Part shown: positions 32,248 to 41,588 of the stretch, in pieces
Numbering within the stretch: the stretch's first letter is position 1
Layout: each line of letters starts with the position of its first letter
Assembly: GCA_027065125.1 (NCBI GenBank)
Contig: JAMOOV010000093.1
Location: 1-43,813 of the forward strand
From: Campylobacterales bacterium
GTDB taxonomy: Bacteria > Campylobacterota > Campylobacteria > Campylobacterales > JALSKU01
Direction of reading: 5' to 3'
Length of the DNA: 43,813 nt
Made by a program: the position numbers and the translations under genes
Notes under the pieces: model-generated
Database searches by the model: none
Seen by the model: only the letters and a program-made list of their open reading frames with translations
What the model was told of the DNA's origin: nothing

Positions 32248-33478
32248 TGCAGAAACTCCTTCACTTGCACTTAAAAAAGCTCAATTACAATGTGGGGAAA
32301 ATGCTCTGGTCGTCAGCACAAAAGAAATAAGAAAAAAAAGTTTCAATCAAAGTGCTATTTATGAAGTTGTTGTTGCCGTAGATGAAAAAGATATAAAAGT
32401 CGAAAAAAGAGTAAAAAAGAGTAAAAAACAAAGTAAAGATGTACTACTTGATCTCTCAAAGGCAGCAAAGCAAATTTCTCAAATAGAAGAAATTACAATG
32501 CCAAAAAAAGATAGTACTCAAAATGTTGATAATTTCCAATCTATTGAAAATTTTAAAGAGATAAAAGACGAGATTTATAAACTTTCAGACAAAGTTAAAC
32601 TTATTCAAGAAATGTTTTGGGAAGAAAAAGCTCCTCTAAGAACCGGGCTTTCAATCCCGTCGGAATTTTCTGAAATTTATAAAAGAGCCAAGTTTAGCGG
32701 AATGGACAAAAATGATTTAGACTCAATAATGGAATTAACAGTCGAGCATATGCCCTATAGTATGAGAAAAAATAGCAAAACTGTAAAAAGATATTTTCAA
32801 GTACTTCTAAGAAAAATGATTCCTATTAGATTAGAGTCTGACATACACAGAGGTCAAAAAAGAGTTATAATGTTTGTTGGTCCAACTGGGGTTGGGAAAA
32901 CAACGACTCTTGCAAAACTTGCTGCAAGATATTCATACATCAAAAACAAAAGAGAGAAAGTTGGCATCATAACTATGGATACATACAGAATAGGAGCTGT
33001 AGAACAACTTTTTCAATATGCAAAAATGATGAGACTTCCTATTGAAGATGTTATAGATATTAATGATTTTCAAAGAGCTATCCAATCTTTGTCGTATTGC
33101 GACACAATTCTTATAGATACCATAGGTAGTTCTCAATATGATGAAAAAAAACTTCTCAAAATTGAGGAGTTTATAAAAAAGGCAGGATCAGATATAGATG
33201 TCAATCTTGTTTTATCTTCCGCCACAAAACTTGAAGATTTAAGGGAAATATATAATAACTTCGAATATCTCAACATAGATACTTTAATATTTACTAAATT
33301 TGACGAAACAAAAAATTTTGGTAATATTTTTTCTCTCGTTAAAGAGGTAAATAAACCACTTAGTTACTTTTCAACGGGACAAGAGGTACCCGATGACATT
33401 ATGTGTGCAAGTAGCGAATTTCTTGTGGATTGTATTCTTGACGGATTTAAGAGGAATAAAAATGCAAAATCAAGCTGA
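32228..33478 (+). CDS. flhF: Flagellar biosynthesis SRP-like GTPase FlhF
   Basis: GPTGVGKTTTLAKLAARY; DTYRIGAVEQL; LIDTIGSSQ; overlaps folK by 20 bp. Confidence 0.95.
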   Translation: MKLLSFNAETPSLALKKAQLQCGENALVVSTKEIRKKSFNQSAIYEVVVAVDEKDIKVEKRVKKSKKQSKDVLLDLSKAAKQISQIEEITMPKKDSTQNVDNFQSIENFKEIKDEIYKLSDKVKLIQEMFWEEKAPLRTGLSIPSEFSEIYKRAKFSGMDKNDLDSIMELTVEHMPYSMRKNSKTVKRYFQVLLRKMIPIRLESDIHRGQKRVIMFVGPTGVGKTTTLAKLAARYSYIKNKREKVGIITMDTYRIGAVEQLFQYAKMMRLPIEDVIDINDFQRAIQSLSYCDTILIDTIGSSQYDEKKLLKIEEFIKKAGSDIDVNLVLSSATKLEDLREIYNNFEYLNIDTLIFTKFDETKNFGNIFSLVKEVNKPLSYFSTGQEVPDDIMCASSEFLVDCILDGFKRNKNAKSS

Positions 33479-34331
33479 TAAATTAAAAAAAATCGTAACT
33501 ACCGATAAGACAAGAACTCCAAATACAAAATTTATAGCCATTACAAGTGGCAAAGGTGGTGTGGGTAAAAGTACTGTTAGTGTAAATATGGCAGTATCGC
33601 TATCTAATTTTGGCTACAAAGTAGCACTATTTGATGCTGATATCGGTTTAGCCAATCTTGATGTTTTACTAAAAGTGAGATGTGAAAAAAATATTTTAAA
33701 TGTCTTAAAAGGAGAGTGTTCTTTAGATGACATAATCGCTCCTATAAGAAAAAATTTGATACTAATTCCAGGTGATAGCGGAGATGAGATACTAAAATAT
33801 AGTGATCAATTTATTTATGAAAGATTCATTGAAGAAGCAAGTTCTCTTGATGATCTTGATTATATCATTATTGATACTGGTGCCGGAATAGGAGAGCATA
33901 CAAGACTATTTTTAAATGCTTCTGATGAAGTTATCGTAGTTACCGTACCTGATCCTGCGGCTATCACCGATGCATATGCCACGATAAAGATAACAAGCAA
34001 ATTCAAATCTCATGCATACATGCTTTTAAATATGGTTAAAAATGAAAATGAAGCCAAAATAATTTTTGATAAAATCAATAAAGTTGCCAAATCAAATATA
34101 GACGATAATTTTGTTTTAAGTCTTATCGGAAGTATCAAAAATGATAAAAATGTTGCAAAAAGTATAAGAAACAGAACTATTTTTGTTGATGAGTATCCAA
34201 ACTCTTCAACAACTGCCGAAATGAAAGGTATCATTAAAAAACTTATTTTAAAATTGGAACATAAAGTGCTTGAAGATGGCAAAGAAAAAAGTTTTGGTGA
34301 ATTTTTTAAAAGATTATTTGAACAATTTTAG
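33462..34331 (+). CDS. flhG: MinD-like ATPase FlhG/YlxH (start trimmed)
   Basis: AITSGKGGVGKSTVSVNMAVSLSNFGYKVALFDADIGLANLDVLL; follows flhF. Confidence 0.94.
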   Translation: MQNQADKLKKIVTTDKTRTPNTKFIAITSGKGGVGKSTVSVNMAVSLSNFGYKVALFDADIGLANLDVLLKVRCEKNILNVLKGECSLDDIIAPIRKNLILIPGDSGDEILKYSDQFIYERFIEEASSLDDLDYIIIDTGAGIGEHTRLFLNASDEVIVVTVPDPAAITDAYATIKITSKFKSHAYMLLNMVKNENEAKIIFDKINKVAKSNIDDNFVLSLIGSIKNDKNVAKSIRNRTIFVDEYPNSSTTAEMKGIIKKLILKLEHKVLEDGKEKSFGEFFKRLFEQF

Positions 34332-34344
34332 TTAAGGAATTTAT

Positions 34345-34707
34345 TTGAGGATAGAGAATTTTATATATTTTTTTACAATTTGCGGTTTTTTTATAGGATT
34401 GGTATTTTCTATAATCAATTTTAATGAACCGGAATATGTTCTATTTTATACTGCTATTATCACACTATTTTTCTATCTACTCATTCATGTTGCTGTGGCA
34501 AATTTTCTTGATGTTAGAATACTTTCCAAAAATATATTTAACAAAGTAAAATATGAAGAAATTAGTGATTATTTTATATATGAAATGGAAACAAGAGAGA
34601 AAAAAATCAACTCTCTTGTCAATGTACTTGAAAAGATACAAGCAAAGGATACAAATAATATAGCCAAAACAAGGGAAAATGACAACTATGACAAAATTGC
34701 AGCTTAA
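34345..34707 (+). CDS. Conserved membrane protein between flhG and fliA
   Basis: Two hydrophobic segments, TTG start, conserved position in Campylobacterota flagellar cluster (recollection: Cj0062 position). Confidence 0.75.
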   Translation: MRIENFIYFFTICGFFIGLVFSIINFNEPEYVLFYTAIITLFFYLLIHVAVANFLDVRILSKNIFNKVKYEEISDYFIYEMETREKKINSLVNVLEKIQAKDTNNIAKTRENDNYDKIAA

Positions 34708-35392
34708 TGAATATCAAAAGCAAATCAAAGAACAAAAAGATGAGCTTGTATTGCAATTTTTACCGGCAGTTAGGGCTATGGCATACAGGCTAAAAGAGAG
34801 ATTGCCGGGAAGCATAGATGTAAATGATTTGATATCTATAGGTACTGAAGAAGCTATAAAACTCTCAAGAAGATACGATGAAAATAAAAATGATTTTTTT
34901 TGGGGATATGCAAAACAGAGGGTTTACGGCTCTATGCTTGATTATTTAAGAAGTCTTGATACTCTTAGTAGAAACAATAGACGACTCATAAAAGCCATAG
35001 ATGCAGAGTGCGAAAAATATCTCGAAGAGCATGAAGATGAACCAGACGATGAATATCTTGCAAAAACTTTAGGAGAAAATGTACAAAAAATACAAGAGGT
35101 TAGAAATATCTCAGAAACATCTATGGTATTGCCAATTAACGAACAAATGGTTATAATGGATAAATGCAATACTGAAAAAATTGTTGAAAAAGATGAATTA
35201 ATCGAAATCATAAAAGGAATTTTACAAACTTTTAAAGAGAGGGAGCAATTAATCATTCAACTATACTATTTTGAAGAGTTAAGTTTAAAAGAGATAAGCT
35301 CTATCTTAGACATAAGTGAATCAAGAATATCTCAAATTCATAAAAAACTTATCATAAAGATAAGAAATTTATTAGGAAACAACGATGGCTGA
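34679..35392 (+). CDS. fliA: Flagellar sigma-28 factor FliA
   Basis: Sigma-70 regions 2 and 4: RLPGSIDVNDLISIGTEEAIKLSRRYDENK; LSLKEISSILDISESRISQIHKK. Confidence 0.94.
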   Translation: MTTMTKLQLNEYQKQIKEQKDELVLQFLPAVRAMAYRLKERLPGSIDVNDLISIGTEEAIKLSRRYDENKNDFFWGYAKQRVYGSMLDYLRSLDTLSRNNRRLIKAIDAECEKYLEEHEDEPDDEYLAKTLGENVQKIQEVRNISETSMVLPINEQMVIMDKCNTEKIVEKDELIEIIKGILQTFKEREQLIIQLYYFEELSLKEISSILDISESRISQIHKKLIIKIRNLLGNNDG

Positions 35393-36434
35393 CATACTAA
35401 GTCAAGAAGAGATTGATGCACTGCTTGAAGTTGTTGATGATGAGGAATCAGCAGATATTGTTGCGGATGAAGTAATAGACCAAAGACAGATAATATTATA
35501 CGACTTCAAAAGACCAAATCGTGTCAGCAAAGAGCAACTAAGAGCCGTAAAAGGCATACACGATAAAATGGCAAGAAATCTCTCGTCACAAATCTCAGCT
35601 ATCATGAGATCTATAGTTGAAATCCAACTGCATTCCGTAGATCAAATGACTTATGGCGAATTTTTGATGAGCTTACCCAGTCCTACCAGTTTTAATGTAT
35701 TTTCTATGAAACCGCTTGACGGAAGTGGAATTATAGAGATAAATCCCTCTATAGCTTTTCCAATGATAGATAGACTGCTTGGCGGAAAAGGAGAGAGTTT
35801 TGAATCCAGCAGAGAATTAACCGATATAGAACTTAACCTTCTTGATGCAATCCTGAGGATTATAACACAAAAATTAAGAGCGGCTTGGGAACCTATAGCA
35901 GATATATATCCAAACATAGAAACAAAAGAATCAAGTCCAAATGTAGTGCAAATCGTTTCTCAAAATGAGATAGTCATCATGGTTGTTATGGAACTTATAG
36001 TAGGAAATTCAAGTGGAATGATAAACATTTGCTATCCTGTCATATATCTTGAGTCTATCTTGCCAAAACTTGCAAACAGAGACATAATGCTCGGAAGTTC
36101 AAGCACTAAAAAAAGCAGAAACAAAGAGTTGAATGTCCTTATAAAAAGAGCAGATATAAATGTTGAAGGTGTTTTAGGAAGAACAACTCTAAGTGTCAAA
36201 GAATTACTTGATTTGAAAAAAAATGATATAATTAGACTTGATAGAAATGCTGATGATACTGCGATAGTAAGTGTCAATAAAAAAGATATGTTTATTGGAG
36301 AGATCGGCATACACAGATTTAGAAAATCCATAAAAATAACCGAATTTATCAAAAGTGATAAAGATGAAATAAAAGAGTATTTAGAAATTGTTGAAAAAGA
36401 GAGAAAAGAAAAAGTTTCTACGGTTAGTGCATAA
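35385..36434 (+). CDS. fliM: Flagellar motor switch protein FliM
   Basis: LSQEEIDALL N-terminal CheY-binding motif; FliM middle domain; SpoA C-term. Confidence 0.96.
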   Translation: MADILSQEEIDALLEVVDDEESADIVADEVIDQRQIILYDFKRPNRVSKEQLRAVKGIHDKMARNLSSQISAIMRSIVEIQLHSVDQMTYGEFLMSLPSPTSFNVFSMKPLDGSGIIEINPSIAFPMIDRLLGGKGESFESSRELTDIELNLLDAILRIITQKLRAAWEPIADIYPNIETKESSPNVVQIVSQNEIVIMVVMELIVGNSSGMINICYPVIYLESILPKLANRDIMLGSSSTKKSRNKELNVLIKRADINVEGVLGRTTLSVKELLDLKKNDIIRLDRNADDTAIVSVNKKDMFIGEIGIHRFRKSIKITEFIKSDKDEIKEYLEIVEKERKEKVSTVSA

Positions 36435-36451
36435 AGAAGGAGAATTGCATA

Positions 36452-37303
36452 GTGAATAAATTTATTGAAATTTTAGAAAAAGATATAATATCTACCATAG
36501 AGGGATTAACAGGTGTTGCACCCAAACTAACCTTTAATGCTGAAGATGAAGTCACTAAAAATATTGCAATTACACCTCCTCTTGTATGTATGCACATTAG
36601 TTCATTCGGCGATATAGAAAGTAAAATAGCCCTTTGTATGACACCTGCATTGGCAACCACGATAGGCGACATGATGCTTGGCGGAGAGGGTGAGAGCAAA
36701 GAGGATATGGATGATGACGATTTGGATGCAACAAAAGAGATTATTTCAAATATCTTTGGCGGATTATCCACCTCATTGTCAGCACAAAAAGATTTACCAA
36801 AGTTATCATTCAATATTGATAATGTTGAATTTATATCTGAAAGCGATGATATTAATTTATCTTTATATTCTAAAATTTTTACCTACGATGTTGAAATTGC
36901 CTCTACAAATTCTCATCTTTATATAGCTTTAGATGATAAACTACTATCATCTCTCAATCCTATAGAAAAAGAACAAAAAAGCGATGAAAGCAAGAACACA
37001 AAATCCGAAACTTACAAAGAGGAAGAGTTATCGCCTATAGAAATGAAAAATATATCACTTATTATGGATGTAAAACTTCCCGTTAGAGTTCGTATCGGTT
37101 CAAGAAAAATGCTTTTAAAAGATGTATTAAATATGGACATAGGCTCAGTTATAGAACTAAACCAACTCGCAAATGACCCACTTGATATACTTGTTGGGGA
37201 CAAAGTCATAGCACATGGAGAAGTTGTTATAGTTGATGGAAATTTTGGAATACAAATTTCAGAAATAGGAACAAAAAAAGAGAGATTGGAAAGCCTTAGA
37301 TAG
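36452..37303 (+). CDS. fliY: Flagellar motor switch protein FliY (CheC-like N-term plus FliN C-term)
   Basis: C-term DVKLPVRVRIGSRKMLLKDVLNMDIGSVIELNQLANDPLDILVGDKVIAHGEVVIVDGNFGIQI; GTG start. Confidence 0.94.
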   Translation: MNKFIEILEKDIISTIEGLTGVAPKLTFNAEDEVTKNIAITPPLVCMHISSFGDIESKIALCMTPALATTIGDMMLGGEGESKEDMDDDDLDATKEIISNIFGGLSTSLSAQKDLPKLSFNIDNVEFISESDDINLSLYSKIFTYDVEIASTNSHLYIALDDKLLSSLNPIEKEQKSDESKNTKSETYKEEELSPIEMKNISLIMDVKLPVRVRIGSRKMLLKDVLNMDIGSVIELNQLANDPLDILVGDKVIAHGEVVIVDGNFGIQISEIGTKKERLESLR

Positions 37304-38319
37304 TGAAAATCCTGGTAGCTTTAAGCGGAGGCATAGACTCTGCTGCTGTTGCATACAAATTGAAAAATGAAGGTCACAATATAGAGGGAGTTTATATGAA
37401 ACTCCATAATTCCCTGACATATCACGAAGAAAATATAAAAAAAGTGGCAAAAATATCAAAAAATCTACAAATCAAATACCACATACTTGACTTGAGCGAA
37501 AAGTTTGAAAAAGCGGTTTATTTACCCTTCATAGAAAGTTATAAAAAAGGAGAAACCCCCAATCCTTGCATACTTTGCAATAAACTCATAAAATTTGGAG
37601 AACTTGTCGAATTTGCCAAAAAAAAAGGATTTGATAAACTTGCCACAGGCCATTATGCATCTATCTGTGGTGATTTTATATGTGAAGCTAAAGATAAAAC
37701 AAAAGATCAGAGCTATTTTCTTGCTGATATAAAAAAAGAGTATATACCGTATCTACTTTTTCCTTTAAGCAATACTACAAAAGAGGAGTTAAAAGAAAAT
37801 ATTTCCAAAATAGACGAAATGAAAGAGTATAAAAAGCAAAAAGAGAGCCAAGAAATATGCTTTGTCGATACAACATATGTAGATATTTTAAAACAACATA
37901 CAAATGTTGAAATAGCAGGAAAAGTTTTAAATCAAGAGGGCAAAGTTATCGGTGAACATAAAGGGTATATGAGATACACCGTTGGGCAAAGAAAAGGATT
38001 TACTGTATTTATTGCTCACGAACCTCACTATGTTTTAAGCACAAATCCTAAAAAAAATGAGATTGTTGTTGGAAAAAAAAAGAATCTCGAAGTAACTTCA
38101 TTTTTCATTAAAGATATCAATATTTTTATAGAGAAGAAAAGCTTTGATTCGACGGTTAAGATAAGATACAGAAGTGAAAAAACTCCTTGCCAAGTAGAAC
38201 TAACAAGTCTTACTACAGCCAAAGTAACCCTAAAAAAACCGGTTTTTGCTCTTGCAAAAGGACAAATGGCAGTTTTCTACGAAGGAGAAAAAGTTATCGG
38301 TGGAGGTTGGATAATTTAA
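37303..38319 (+). CDS. mnmA: tRNA-specific 2-thiouridylase MnmA
   Basis: VALSGGIDSAAVAYKL; NPCILCNKLIKFG; TGHYA; DQSYFL; SQEICFV; YTVGQRKGF; GTG start. Confidence 0.95.
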   Translation: MKILVALSGGIDSAAVAYKLKNEGHNIEGVYMKLHNSLTYHEENIKKVAKISKNLQIKYHILDLSEKFEKAVYLPFIESYKKGETPNPCILCNKLIKFGELVEFAKKKGFDKLATGHYASICGDFICEAKDKTKDQSYFLADIKKEYIPYLLFPLSNTTKEELKENISKIDEMKEYKKQKESQEICFVDTTYVDILKQHTNVEIAGKVLNQEGKVIGEHKGYMRYTVGQRKGFTVFIAHEPHYVLSTNPKKNEIVVGKKKNLEVTSFFIKDINIFIEKKSFDSTVKIRYRSEKTPCQVELTSLTTAKVTLKKPVFALAKGQMAVFYEGEKVIGGGWII

Positions 38320-38413
38320 ATTAGTTTACCTGCTTGTATCCAATACAAAACTATACGATTTTTTCACAATTTTAGTATAAAGTTTTAAAACAAAATCAAA
38401 AAAGGAGATAAAA

Positions 38414-38935
38414 ATGAAAAAGTTAATCGCACTATTTTTAGTATTTGGTTTTAGTCTGGCAATTTTTGCTGATAGTTTTGTGATAAATGATAAGGTGGAA
38501 GTTATTAGAAGCAAACCTATATATAGAAATATTACAAAAAGAGTACCATATCAAGAGTGTTGGAATGAGCAAGTACCCATTGAGTCCTCTTACAATCAAA
38601 GAGAAAGCAATTCTCCTATCGGAGCATTACTTGGTGGAGTAGCCGGAGGTATAATCGGTCATCAAATAGGTGGCGGTCATGGAAAAACTGTCGCAACAGT
38701 CGGTGGAGCCATCATAGGTACACTTGTCGGACACAATCTATCTGAAAGAAGCAGACAGCAAAGATATGTTAGTGGATACAAAACTGTTAGAAGATGTGTT
38801 ACCAAATACAACGAAAGCTATGATAGAGTAGTAACAAGATATAAAAATATAGCTTACTATCATGGCAGAAAAATAGTAAAATTTAGCGATAGACCTCTTA
38901 GATTTATTTATATCAGAAAAATCATAGAGTACTAA
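38414..38935 (+). CDS. Secreted/outer-membrane glycine-zipper 2TM-domain protein
   Basis: Signal peptide MKKLIALFLVFGFSLAIFADS; GALLGGVAGGIIGHQIGGGHGKTVATVGGAIIGTLVGHNL. Confidence 0.87.
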   Translation: MKKLIALFLVFGFSLAIFADSFVINDKVEVIRSKPIYRNITKRVPYQECWNEQVPIESSYNQRESNSPIGALLGGVAGGIIGHQIGGGHGKTVATVGGAIIGTLVGHNLSERSRQQRYVSGYKTVRRCVTKYNESYDRVVTRYKNIAYYHGRKIVKFSDRPLRFIYIRKIIEY

Positions 38936-38949
38936 AATAAATCAATCAC

Positions 38950-38985
38950 AATGCAAAGGTAACATAACAAAACCACCTTTGCATT
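38950..38985. terminator. Inverted repeat, possible terminator or structured 3' UTR
   Basis: aatgcaaaggt / acctttgcatt, 11-bp perfect stem, 14-nt loop; no T-tract. Confidence 0.4.
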
Positions 38986-39080
38986 ACCTCAACAATAAGA
39001 GTATTTAATAATTTTTGACCAAAATTTAAGTAATTTTTTAGTATTATAACTTATCTAATCACCAATACAAGGATATAAAA

Positions 39081-40421
39081 TTGTTTGATACACTAACCGA
39101 CTCTTTTAAAACGGCTATAAATAAGATACGATTTGCCGACGACGACAAGGCTCTTAAAAAAGCTCTTGATAATCTAAAAAAATCACTTTTAAAAGCGGAT
39201 GTCCATCACAAAGTTGTCAGAGAACTCGTTAAAAATGTCGAACTTGAAACTAAAAGAGCTGGCATAGGTAAAGATAATTTTTTAAAATCATTAAGAAAAA
39301 ATTTACTTGAGATACTTGATGTCGGAGGTAAACAAGGCTTTGTATTTGCCTCAAAACCCCCTACAGTCGTTTTGATGACAGGACTTCAAGGTAGCGGTAA
39401 AACAACTACTACGGTAAAATTGGCATACTATTTAAAACTAAGAAAGAAAAAAGTCCTTATAGCTGCTTGTGATTTGCAAAGATTGGCGGCGGTTGAACAG
39501 CTTAAACAGCTTTGCGAACAAAACGAACTTGACCTCTACTATGACGAGGACGAAAAAGATCCGGTAAAAGTGGCGAAAAATGCTCTAAAAAAGGCAAAAG
39601 ACGGACTTTATGATGTTCTTTTAGTCGATACGGCAGGACGACTTGCGATAGATGATGAGCTTATGGATGAACTTCACTCCATAAAAAAAGCTCTAAATCC
39701 CGATGAAGTATTTTATGTAGCCGACTCCATGAGCGGTCAAGATGCGGTAAGAAGTGCATCAAGTTTCAATGAAAAATTGGAATTAAGCGGTGTAATTCTC
39801 TCCAAGTATGACGGTGATAGCAAAGGCGGAGTAGCTCTTGGTATCGCCAAACAGACAGGTGTCCCTTTGAGATTTGTCGGTACGGGTGAAAAAGCACCCG
39901 ATTTTGAGCTTTTCGCTCCCGATAGGATAGTCAATCGCCTCATGGGAGAGGGTGATTTGATGACTCTTGCGGAAAAGACAAGTACTATTATAGACGAAAA
40001 ACAGGCGAAAAAGCTCACAAGAAAGATGAAAAAGGGAGAGTTTAACTTCAATGACTTTCTTGAGCAGATGGAGAGTATGAAAAAACTCGGAAGCATGAAA
40101 TCCATCATAGGCATGATACCGGGCATGTCCTCTATGGCAAGCCAGATAAAAGATATGGATCTTGAAAATTCAGCCGAAATGAAAGCCATAAAAGCTATGA
40201 TAAGCTCTATGACAAAAAAAGAGAGAGAACAGCCCTCTTTGTTAAACAATAGCAGAAAAAGAAGGATAGCCCAAGGTGCGGGACTATCTCAAATGCAGGT
40301 AAATAGATTTATCAAGCAGTTTCAACAAGCCGCCAAAATGGCAAAGAAATTTTCAGGCAAAAAGGGTATGCAAGACCTTCAAAATCTTATGGCAAATCAG
40401 GGAAGAGGATTTCCGAGATAA
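39081..40421 (+). CDS. ffh: Signal recognition particle protein Ffh
   Basis: MTGLQGSGKTTTTVKLAYYL; DTAGRLAIDDELM; Met-rich M domain; TTG start. Confidence 0.97.
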   Translation: MFDTLTDSFKTAINKIRFADDDKALKKALDNLKKSLLKADVHHKVVRELVKNVELETKRAGIGKDNFLKSLRKNLLEILDVGGKQGFVFASKPPTVVLMTGLQGSGKTTTTVKLAYYLKLRKKKVLIAACDLQRLAAVEQLKQLCEQNELDLYYDEDEKDPVKVAKNALKKAKDGLYDVLLVDTAGRLAIDDELMDELHSIKKALNPDEVFYVADSMSGQDAVRSASSFNEKLELSGVILSKYDGDSKGGVALGIAKQTGVPLRFVGTGEKAPDFELFAPDRIVNRLMGEGDLMTLAEKTSTIIDEKQAKKLTRKMKKGEFNFNDFLEQMESMKKLGSMKSIIGMIPGMSSMASQIKDMDLENSAEMKAIKAMISSMTKKEREQPSLLNNSRKRRIAQGAGLSQMQVNRFIKQFQQAAKMAKKFSGKKGMQDLQNLMANQGRGFPR

Positions 40422-41545
40422 AGATATATGACTTCATCGTTATCGGTGGCGGTATTAGCGGTGCAACAGTAGCATACTTTTTAAAAACGAGCGGTTTTAG
40501 CGTTTTGCTTTTGGAAAAAAGCACTCTTTCAAGCGGCGGAAGCGGGGCTGCGGGAGCTTTTTTATCTCCTAAAATTTGCTCAAACTCCTCTTATACCTCT
40601 TTTGTCAATACAGCTTTTAACTTCTCCGTAAAATTTTATAAAGAGAACTTTTCTTCGACCATCAGGCAAAACGGCATTCTTAGGATATTAAAAAGCGAAA
40701 AAGATAAAATAAAATGCAAAAATCCTCCAAAAGAGATAGAAAATGTTAAGTTTTTAAAACAAAACGAGATAGAGTTTATCAACAAAGAGATTGCACCTTT
40801 TGGCGGATACTTTTTTAGAGACGGTGCGATAATAGATAGCAAAAAAATCATACAAAACTTAACAAAAGACATAGAGGTAAAAGAGAATAGTTTTGCAAAA
40901 AAGATAAAGTATCAAGATGAGATATACGAAATATGCTCATATAAGGCAAAAGGTGTTATTGTCTGCACGGGAAGCGATATAGATTTTAAAGAGTTGGAGT
41001 ATATAAATCTCAAAAAAACTTACGGTCATCGAATAGATATAAAAACTGATGCAAAACTCCCTTTTCATCTGCACAAAAACTACTCTGTCAGCTCAAGCAA
41101 AAACGACACTCTTCATATAGGAGCAACACACATACCAAAATATAGATATAGTGAAAAAGAGATAAAAAAAGAGCTTGAAAAGATGATAAAAGAGGTATCC
41201 TCTTATATAGACTTGAAAAATTTTACGATAGAAAAAATCCACTTCGGAGCAAGATCTTGTAGCTTTGATTTTTTCCCGGTAGTGGGTCGGGTGATAGATC
41301 ACAAAAAAACTCTTAAAAAATATCCCTACATTAAAAAAGGCTCAAAAGTCCCAAGCTCCAAATATATATACCATAACAATCTATACATCCACACCGCCCA
41401 CGGAGCAAGAGGCTTCGTCCTCGCACCCTATACGGCTTGGATGATAGTAGAGCATATAAAAAACGACACCTCTTTGTCTGAGGATATATCAACAGAGAGG
41501 ATTTTTTTGAGATTTGCAAGAGGTAAACAACTTACCATTTATTAA
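40418..41545 (+). CDS. FAD-dependent DAO-family oxidoreductase, apparent AUA start
   Basis: Frame open upstream of the listed ORF: (I)KIYDFIVIGGGISGATVAYFLKTSGFSVLLLEKSTLSSGGSGAAGAF; ggaagagga RBS 8 nt before ATA. Confidence 0.8.
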   Translation: MKIYDFIVIGGGISGATVAYFLKTSGFSVLLLEKSTLSSGGSGAAGAFLSPKICSNSSYTSFVNTAFNFSVKFYKENFSSTIRQNGILRILKSEKDKIKCKNPPKEIENVKFLKQNEIEFINKEIAPFGGYFFRDGAIIDSKKIIQNLTKDIEVKENSFAKKIKYQDEIYEICSYKAKGVIVCTGSDIDFKELEYINLKKTYGHRIDIKTDAKLPFHLHKNYSVSSSKNDTLHIGATHIPKYRYSEKEIKKELEKMIKEVSSYIDLKNFTIEKIHFGARSCSFDFFPVVGRVIDHKKTLKKYPYIKKGSKVPSSKYIYHNNLYIHTAHGARGFVLAPYTAWMIVEHIKNDTSLSEDISTERIFLRFARGKQLTIY

Positions 41546-41588
41546 CCTTAAAAAGGGTATAATCGGCAAAAAATTTTAGGATATAAAA

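Noticed and set aside
33393-33461. Extended N-terminus of the FlhG ORF in the track
   Set aside because: Overlaps flhF coding deeply; MQNQADKLKK at 33462 with upstream aagagg RBS is the better start.
35402-37209. Several minus-strand ORFs of 65-129 aa opposite fliM/fliY
   Set aside because: Ser/Ile/Phe-rich translations typical of antisense frames of AT-rich genes; the sense strand is clearly coding.
39737-40249. 170-aa minus-strand ORF opposite ffh
   Set aside because: Long but fully inside the conserved ffh M/G domain coding region; no domain signature and no plausible independent role.
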